Assembly: GCA_910589415.1 (NCBI GenBank)
Contig: OU342630.1
Coordinates: forward strand, 47,462,012 to 47,526,011
Direction: 5' to 3'
Length of the DNA: 64,000 bases
Origin: Malachius bipustulatus
Lineage: Eukaryota; Arthropoda; Insecta; Coleoptera; Melyridae
Under the pieces are notes generated by a model, which searched no databases, was not told where the DNA came from, and worked only from the letters and a program-made list of their open reading frames with translations. The stretch's first letter is position 1; every line of letters starts with the position of its first letter. Positions 56,684 through 64,000 of this stretch are shown in pieces. The translations under genes were made by a program, and so were the position numbers.

Positions 56684-57183
56684 CATACAGAGTGTTAGTT
56701 AAGTACGGGGCCAAACTCCAAGGGGTGCTTCCTTGAGTGATTTTAAGAAGAAAAGTTCAAATAAACATGGGTCCGAAAATGCATATTTTTCAAGATACAG
56801 GGTGTCAAACTTTTACTTTTTTTTCTCGAAAACAAAATTCGAAAAAAATACAAAATTAAAAAAAAAGTCAGTGGCGCCCAATTTTTTAATATAAAATATT
56901 AGTTAGACTGTCTTCCGGGACGCCACTGGAATTAATAATTTTAATCTAATTGGGGCTAAATTACCCTCTTGTTATTACAAACAGAACTGCCAAATTTCAA
57001 CAAAATTGATTGAAAGAGTTTAGAGATATTCAGAGAACATTCGAATTTTTTTTTAAGCTTAACACCCTGTATCTTGAAAAATATGCATTTTCGAACCCAT
57101 GTTTATTTGAACTTTTCTTCTTAAAATCACTCAAGGAAGCACCCCTTGGAGTTTGGCCCCATACTTATCTAACACCCTGTATA
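56684..57183. mobile_element. foldback element, about 500 bp, tips TACAGAGTGTTAG
   Basis: Left TACAGAGTGTTAGTTAAGTA and right TACTTATCTAACACCCTGTA are inverse, and the arms pair for about 140 bp (AGGGGTGCTTCCTTGAGTGA and its inverse, CATGGGTCCGAAAATGCATA and its inverse). The inner boundary repeats GATACAGGGTGTCAAACTTT, a motif shared with the 51556-55712 element. Confidence 0.88.
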
Positions 57184-58689
57184 AATGTTCTTTGAGGGGG
57201 GGGAGAGGGGGAGAACAACCAAAATTTTTTTTTGACCAACATGGAAAAATGGTGGACAAACGAATGGTGTTTGAAATTTAACAAAATCTGTTTACTGATG
57301 TCAATTTTTTATTTTATTTGATCCTACCTTTTATTTTTGGAGGGTAGACAAATTGACCAAGCAAACGTAAACAAATCGTGAACAAACGAATGCCGTTTGA
57401 ATTTATGAAAATTCACATTTACTGCTGGCTGTCAATTTTTTTAATTATGCCCTAACTTTTCTTTGGAGGATGGATAAACGAAAATTTCTGTTTTACAAAC
57501 GTGGAGAAACCGTTGACAAACGAATGCCGTCTAAATTTAAAAAAAAAACTCACACTTAGGGGTGCCATCTTCACTAACCTTGAGAAACCGTGCCTCGCGC
57601 TTCATCACGACTATAGGTAGCTCCGATTATAAGTATTGTAGTCAAAAGGCATGATCAAAATATAGTTTTGCGTTTTTGGGATTCCTCGTATTATGTAGGC
57701 ATCGGGTTACTTAAACGATCATACAACATAAGTCATTGGACCTTCGATTTTACTGCTGTTTACGAATATCAGTCCCGTTCATCTCTGATTCTATAAATTC
57801 TGAATCACTGCCAATAGCTGTCCAATGTCCACTGTCCAGTCTGTATGAACACTGAGGGGTCAGGTGATGGTGATCATTAGCTGTCTGATGTTTATTCATG
57901 ACTTCGGCGAGGAGGTCCGGCTACGGCAGGTGCGTTCATGGCAAAAAGACACCGCTATCATGGAGCATTTTCGTGGTGTCTGTAGGTCTATGCCAGTTTG
58001 TATTAATTCCTTTACTAAGTAGAGATTACGATTGGAAGGTATAAAATTGAGTTATTAAGGATGTGTTATGACTAGCTCCCAATCGATGACTTATAATTCC
58101 AAAACACTACTCAAAATGGAACGTAGTCTTTAATAAGATATAAAGTATTACAACATGAACATTCGCTCACGACCGATATCGTATTCTGAAGTACTCTCTA
58201 ATAATATCCCTTGTCAAAGCGACATCATTCTAACAATATAACAATATAACAATGTAAGTAACAATATCAGTAACCATAACATTCGGCCATCCTTTATAAT
58301 TTCTGTCCTCGGAAATTCTTCCAGAAACTGCTAAATATTTCATTTAACTAGGGTAGCTGAAATCAAACAGAAAAATTGCTGGCAGTGTGTGAGTCTTACG
58401 TCGGATTATTCCAGATGTGACATCATTACGTTAAGTTACACCACACAGATTTACGTGTTGAATATGTAATCATATTTCTTCTTACTTTTGAATTTACTGG
58501 TCTAAGAAAGAGCACTTGGCCAGAGCACCTTTCCAAGACTATACCACACAGAATAGGTAAATTTTTATTCTTTAAAACTTCTGTCTTATAATTGCATCAT
58601 ATTTTCAAATCTGGAATCATCTTATTCTTACGAGTACATTATTTGAATATATCAAGATTCCACACAGGCAATCAATATAAAGTAGAACG
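57184..58689. other. flank or possible LTR remainder; no clear feature
   Basis: 57190-57560 contains three weak repeats of GACAAACGAATG, each followed by TTTGAA/AATTTA and CAATTTTT, suggesting an old tandem repeat with a period of about 130-150 bp. 57560-58690 may include part of the Gypsy element's LTR, but no TG..CA ends could be fixed. Confidence 0.35.
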
Positions 58690-59238
58690 GTACCCAGGTT
58701 ACCTTTATAGTCGTCCTGTCCGACTGCTGAAAATACAGTACGTAGAAGTTCTTATAGCAAAGTCACAGGCTACCTTTATAGTCGTCCTGTCCGACTGTCG
58801 AACCACAACAAATGAACAAAATACTTCACAGGTTACCTTTATAGTCGTCCTGTCCGACTGCCGAACCACAAAAAATAAGCAAAATACTTCACAGGTTACC
58901 TTTATAGTCGTCCTGTCCGACTGCCGAACCACAACAAATAAACAAAATACTTCACAGGTTACCTTTATAGTCGTCCTGTCCGACTGCCGAACCACAACAA
59001 ATAAACAAAATACTTCACAGGTTACCTTTATAGTCGTCCTGTCCGACTGCCGAACCACAACAAATAAACAAAATACTTCACAGGTTACCTTTATAGTCGT
59101 CCTGTCCGACTGCCGAACCACAACAAATAAACAAAATACTTCACAGGTTACCTTTATAGTCGTCCTGTCCGACTGCCGAACCACAACAAATGAACAAAAT
59201 ACTTCACAGGTTACCTTTATAGTCGTCCTGTCCGACTT
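58690..59238. repeat. tandem repeat, 63-bp unit, about eight copies
   Basis: CCTTTATAGTCGTCCTGTCC recurs near 58702, 58773, 58837 and then every 63 bp to about 59216. Inner copies are nearly identical. Because 63 is a multiple of three and the unit lacks stops, both strands show long open frames, which I take as artefacts. It follows the 3' end of the Gypsy pol and probably lies in its LTR. Confidence 0.93.
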
Positions 59239-59355
59239 TCTTAAATATTTCTCAGCTCTCTAATAAATCAATTAAAGCATGTCTATATCTCTTATGTCGT
59301 TCTCTGAGTCACTAATATAAGATGAAATACTGTCTTTAACACAACTTCGGTAAGG

Positions 59356-59809
59356 TCATAGGGAGTCAGCAGCAACTAAAGTTGTGAAGTTTTTATATCC
59401 TCTCATACCTTTTACACTTCTTATTTTATATCTATCACCTTCGAATATTTTCTCAACTTTATAAGGACCAGAATACTGCTTATTCAACTTTTTAATAACA
59501 CCTTTCTCATTACAAGAGACTCCTTCTTTCCACAAAACTAAGTCACCTTTCTTATATTTCTTTGGTGGCTTTCTTTTGCGATCATATTGGATTTTCATTT
59601 TATCTGCCACTCTTTTCAAATTTTTGCTCGCATTTTCCCCTTCTTTTCGAAAACTCAACAGAGTCTGACTGTGTTATATCATTGAATAAATTGTCTTCAT
59701 AACCAAAGAGAAGCTCGAAAGGTGAATACTTTGTACTACTGTTACGTGTATTATTCGTTCCCCATACAATATCAGGAATTTTTTTCATCCCAAGATCTAT
59801 CATCATCAC
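59356..59809 (-). pseudogene. integrase C-terminal region in two frames
   Basis: The first piece (59809-59600) reads IPDIVWGTNNTRNSSTKYSP and FELLFGYE. The second (59658-59356) reads SFRKEGENASKNLKRVADKM, KKYKKGDLVLW and NKQYSGPYKVEKIFEGDRYK. KGDLVLW and the SGPYKVEKI segment form the GPY/F module seen at the end of many Gypsy integrases. A frameshift near 59640 separates the two. The stop is at the very edge of the coding region, next to the putative LTR. Confidence 0.82.
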
Positions 59810-60653
59810 TACATGTAGTTCTCATCGCGTTTAACAATGTTTTATGATATCTCTCTACCTGGCCATTTGCCCTTGGAGTAGCAGTAGCTGTCATTATATG
59901 TTTAACTTGTTTATCATTAACAAATTCCTTGAAATATCTACTAGTAAAATCAACACCGTTGTCACTAATTATTCTTTTTGGAAAATTTTTACCGAAAATC
60001 TTCCATAGGTTTTTAATACATTCTGCAGAACCCAAGGTTCTAGAAGGCTTAACGACTACATATTTCGTAAAAGAATCAACAACAGTGAGTATATATGAGA
60101 ATCCAGTTTTGCTTTTCGGAAATGGTCCCACATGATCCACATGTATAGTGTGCATGGGTGTAGTAGGTTTTGGAATCGGATGTAACTCTCCTTTGGTTTT
60201 GCCATAGTTGCCTTTAGCGTACCCACACTGCAAGCAAGAGCTTACATATTTTCTAGTAAATTTAGACATTTTTACAAACCAGAATTCATTTTTAATTAAG
60301 TATAAACAACGTCCAAAACCGGGGTGTCCTATGTCATCGTGATATTTTCTTAACAACTGAAACCTGGCAAATTTTGGTATAACCAGACTCTCACCATTAA
60401 TAATTATTGTTTTCCTATACAATCGATTATTTTTATAAACAAATTCACGTTTCAAATATTGATCTGAATTTTCTTTAATTCGTTGCACAATGTTTTGAAG
60501 ACTATTATCTTGTAACTGAATAGTTAAGAACCAGTCTTCGGGGCTAATTTGTAAAATGTTTAGTGGATTTCTACTTAGTGCGTCCACGTGTTTCATACTT
60601 GAACCTGGTTTATGTTCATTTCTAAATCGAAATCCTGAACCGAAAGTCACCAC
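59772..60653 (-). pseudogene. end of RNase H and integrase core
   Basis: After the frameshift the reading continues HKPGSSMKHVDALSRNP (RNase H end), then the HHCC zinc region (KYHDDIGHPGFGRC, SSCLQCGYAKG), then the integrase core with its three acidic residues in HTIHVDHVGPF, RIISDNGVDFTS and ANGQVERYHKTLLNAM. This order is diagnostic of Gypsy-type integrase. The frame ends near 59772 at a frameshift. Confidence 0.87.
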
Positions 60654-61813
60654 CTGGCAATTCTGGGAATCAAGTCACGCTTTGAAAAGGTATATCGAAC
60701 AGCTGAACAATCGGTAATGATTTTGAAATGATGATCAGTCAAGTAGATTCTAAAACGTTTTAGACTTTCGACAATCGCCAAAGTTTCCAATTCGTAGCTG
60801 TGGTATATCTGCTCAGCTGGAGTGGTAACTCTACTGAAATAAGCAACGGGTTTTAATTGACTGTTTTGCTGAACTTGAAGAAAAATACCTCCCAAACCTT
60901 TTGAACTAGCATCTGTATGTATTTCTGTGGGTAGAAGCGGATTATAGGGCATCAAAATAGGTTTTGCGATTAAGTGGTTTTTAAGTTCTGAAAACGAATT
61001 AGATTGATTTTCTCCCCAGTCAAAAGGTATCTTCTTTTTAGTCAATTTGGTTAGTGGTGATGCAATAGTAGCGAAATTGTGAATGAATTTACGAAAATAT
61101 CCCGCTAAACCAAGAAATTGTCGAACTTCGTGAACATTCGACGGCTGTTTGAAGTTTTTAACAGCTTCAACTTTAGCTGTACCTGGCGATATACCTTCAG
61201 ACCCAATCTCATGACCTAAAAAGTGAATTGTGCTTTTCAAAAATGAACATTTTTGTAAGTTCAATTTAAATCCAGCGTCGCCTAAAAGTTTCAACACAGT
61301 TTCAAGTAAAGCTAAGCCTTGCTTTATAGATGCCGACGGTAATAATAGATCATCCATATAAACTAAAACTTGTTCGTAACGTAAATGACCTAAAGCATTA
61401 TTGATAGCTCTTTGAAAAACAGAAGGTGCATTGACAAGACCGAAAGGCATTTTCAAATACTCATAGTGACCGTCTGGAGTCACAAAAGCTGTTTTTGAAA
61501 TTGAATTTGGTGCTACAGATATCTGATGGACACCTTGGTTACAGTCTAGGCTAGTGAAATAAATTTTCCCCCCCAGCATATTCAATTGTTCTTCTATATT
61601 TGGCATTGGATAGACATCTTTCATTGTTAACTTATTAAGTGCTCTGTAATCTACACACAACCGAAATTCATTATTTTTCTTTTTAACGAGTACAATGGGA
61701 CTCGCGAAGCTAGAATCTGACTCCCTGACAATACCTGAACTCAACAACTCTGTTACTTTTCCTCTTACTACATCTCTTTCCGTCATAGACAATCTATAAG
61801 GTCTATAACACAC
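60647..61813 (-). pseudogene. Gypsy reverse transcriptase and RNase H
   Basis: This 388-codon frame carries RT blocks: SSFASPIVLVKKKNNEFRLC, VDYRALNKLTMKDVYPMPN, YFTSLDCNQGVHQI (catalytic Asp; usual G-Y-H-Q replaced by G-V-H-Q), LKMPFGLVNAPSVFQ, VLVYMDDLLLPS (YMDD), FLGHEIGSEGI, and EVRQFLGLAGYFRKFI. RNase H begins at LPTEIHTDASSKGLGGIFLQ and contains SYELETLAIV and FKIITDCSAVRYTFSK. It probably continues upstream of the Met (CEIEIKLTNES, CYRPYRLS). The frame breaks at IARW near 60650, where the RNase H end should continue. Confidence 0.88.
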
Positions 61814-61933
61814 TGATTTGGATTCATTTGTCAGCTTTATTTCTATCTCACAACCTTTAAATGTTCCCCAGTTGAGCTGAACTATCTACAAAACAGTGTT
61901 TCCATTTATTTAAGAATTTATTATATCCATTTA

Positions 61934-62233
61934 TTATTTATTTATATCTACTTCATCCATTAGAATACCTCTAAAACTAATATTTTTCTCCATTAAACTC
62001 ACCCTTAATTCATCTAAGACCGATGATTTGTCACACCTACTACCTATACCAATTAGCATTCCATCTTTCCAGTTTATCTCTTTGTCACCCGTGTTCGAAA
62101 CTGGTATCTTACTAGTTCTGCCTTTTAGTACCATACTCGGGATACATATCAAAATTCTGCCTAGCTGGAAACGTTTGCAATCCATATAAACTTCTTCATC
62201 TTCACGGACATCATTTATCTTGACACTGACCAT
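61934..62233 (-). pseudogene. pol segment between protease and RT
   Basis: A frame of 99 codons from MVSVKINDVREDEEVY, with in-frame coding extending upstream to about 62302 (EASPEIILDRD, HPHSTS) until a TGA. It has the place and composition of the linker after protease in Gypsy pol. No active-site DSG/DTG is included. A stop and sequence change separate it from the RT at 61813. Confidence 0.55.
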
Positions 62234-62306
62234 CGATGTTGAATGAGGGTGTAATGTGACGTCTCTGTCGAGGATGATTTCTGGACTTGCCTCGTCCGTT
62301 TCTCAC

Positions 62307-64000
62307 AAGGTTATCTCACGTAGAATTTCTTGATTATCTCTTTTGAGCTTCGCCCTTCCTGCACATACAACAAATGAGACAAATATTTATTCAACCTAGA
62401 TGGCGTTTTGTGAAATACACAGTGGAAACAATCAATCATGACGATGTTTTATTACTACGATACACAGATATCTATAGTACCTTTGCTGGACGACTTATTA
62501 ATTAATGAATTTTAATTAGCCATCGGGCCATGAATGTTCAATTTCTGATACATCATTATTCTAGTCTAACAAGCCGTAAAATAAATTAATTATTCGATAA
62601 TTCAAATTTGAATTGAATGTGCAACACGCAATCGTGCTTCTGATATTTGCTGAACTGTCTGCTTTATTGGATATACAGGCTGTTCTATCGAAAAGACTCC
62701 TGATTTCGCATATCTGACATGAGTTATCTGGCTAATAAACCAGCTGAAAACCCAATTGATGCATCAGAAGCACCTGTTTTTACTCAACAAATGTCACATT
62801 TAACATTTTCCTGTAAAATAATTAGGGAGCCAACTTTTACAGCAATTGATATTAATTAACATGGGAATTCCTGGGATACGTCTCGAAAAGGGACATACGG
62901 TACCTATATCTCAACGTGTAGTTTTCCACTTTCGAACGAAAAGTTTTCCTACGACGAAGGAGTTTTGGATTTTATTCTGTAGACGAATATCTTAACCGAG
63001 TTACTTATATTATTGTCAGTTGTGGAGGAAAACAGCAGCTAAATTTCCTGCTCTCAGACTTCAGATTATTAATATTCTCACAGTGACGACAGTGACTGCA
63101 TTTTTTTTGTCCTATAATTTTTTTAAATTATGTAAAGCTTCCTGCTTGTCATAAAAATGAAAGAAATTGACTAATAATGTAAGAGGTGAGTTTTTTTTAA
63201 ATTTATTTGTTCCAATTTGTAAACATATACTGTTATGGTATACCGTCTTCCCCCTTTCTCTTAAATGTATTATTATTACTTTTATAAAAAAATTTAATAC
63301 CATAAACAATAAAATTTTAATTATTCTATGAGGGCACTCTCTTCCCAGGTGGGTTCAGATCAGAAATTTAGGTTTTAATTCAATTTGAATCTAAATTTGA
63401 AATTTTATAAAACAAATCCTTTAATTTATGACTTTTATAATTTTACAAAAAATTTACATAAAAAAAAAATACTACAAAAACCTACCTCGAGCTCTCTGAA
63501 TTGGCTATTCTCTACTTAATAATTTAAAACAACAATTACAAATAATTTTAACCAAATCACATACAATTCCGTGTCCTTCCTTGCACCTCAAATTTCCTTA
63601 CACCTTACTCCAATATGAACGTGTTTTTCAATTTTTACTCGTCAAAATTCTTTCACCTGCTCTTCTAATTTTAATCTTTCCTTTTCCCTGCTTATATTAC
63701 TCCTTGGTTTAAATTCTCTTCTCTCCTTTACTCTCCAATCTCCTTTTTTCTTCCAAATAATTATTTTACTTTTCTTACTTTTTTCTCTGACAGTCCGCTT
63801 CCAAATTTCTCTTAATTATTATTTCTTTCGTTCTTTTACTTATCTCTTGACCGCTACTCTTCCAAAAAAATTTAATTCTAATTTCTTATTATTTTCGACA
63901 GTTCCTTTTTAAATTTTTCTTCTTCTAATTCTTTACTCCCTTGTTCCTCTTTCACTTCGATATCATTTATGCTTCTCTTTAATTGTTCTAAATACTTCTT
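62307..64000. other. right end of the window, no gene supported
   Basis: 62307-63300 is AT-rich without recognised motifs. 63480-64000 is strongly pyrimidine-rich on the plus strand. Read on the minus strand, it is purine-rich, and a Lys/Glu-rich frame enters from the window edge (KKYLEQLKRSINDIEVKEEQ) and stops at 63878-63880. This could be a gag or host coiled-coil fragment, or only composition. Confidence 0.35.

Larger units (their letters stand above)
59356..62306 (-). mobile_element. Gypsy-type LTR retrotransposon, pol region, decayed
   Basis: Minus-strand pieces run from a post-protease region through RT, RNase H, integrase and the integrase C-terminus. Gag, a clear protease, an envelope frame and the 5' LTR were not recognised. 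Frameshifts near 60650, 59790 and 59640 break pol. Confidence 0.85.

Noticed and set aside
58690..59238. CRISPR-like array
   Set aside because: The units are direct 63-bp tandem copies without unique spacers, and the sequence is from an animal genome.
58592..59263. 223-residue plus frame and 159-residue minus frame with 21-residue repeats
   Set aside because: Both arise from a 63-bp tandem DNA repeat without stops. The two strands are open together and no protein motif is present.
1..64000. tRNA and rRNA genes
   Set aside because: No stretch with a convincing B-box (GGTTCGAATCC type) and matching acceptor stem was found by eye. A covariance-model scan would be needed to exclude them.

Overview
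The window looks like AT-rich nuclear DNA from an arthropod, most likely an insect. It has spliced genes with long introns, Tc1/mariner, PIF/Harbinger-like, Jockey-type and Gypsy-type elements, and very many palindromic (foldback) repeats. Two short arrays of TCAGG, the telomere repeat known from many beetles, hint at a beetle, but this is weak evidence. No bacterial or organellar signature was seen.

One host gene is recognisable. On the minus strand, five exons (21098-20924, 9761-9609, 8213-8078, 7392-7265, 3142-3017) join in phase through GT..AG splice sites. They encode the first part of a secreted CUB-domain protein: signal peptide, six-cysteine clip-like motif, CUB domain. The 3' exons lie left of position 1. 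Its introns, especially the 11 kb first intron, are packed with mobile DNA: a 1.8 kb IS630/Tc1-like element with 88-bp inverted repeats, a dead DD41D mariner, an LTR element, a non-LTR 3' fragment and several MITEs.

The rest (21-64 kb) has no host gene I can support. About fifteen foldback elements dominate the window. Nearly all end in the tip TACAGGGTG next to TA, but they carry different long inverted arms. Some share inner arms with different outer tips. Several serve as landing pads for others. The element at 44952-49167 holds a second foldback at its centre and an ORF1-only non-LTR retroelement in its right arm. The element at 51556-55712 holds a 5'-truncated Jockey-type retrotransposon with an 11-bp target duplication and, in its loop, a rearranged DDE transposase. 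It abuts the foldback at 50584-51559, sharing one TATA.

The right end (58.7-62.3 kb) is a broken Gypsy-type LTR retrotransposon on the minus strand. It keeps RT, RNase H and integrase, and a 63-bp tandem repeat follows its 3' end. All element genes except the ORF1 (47415-48239) and the truncated Jockey RT (51842-53614) carry frameshifts or stops. Boundaries were placed by eye from inverted repeats and may be off by several bases.
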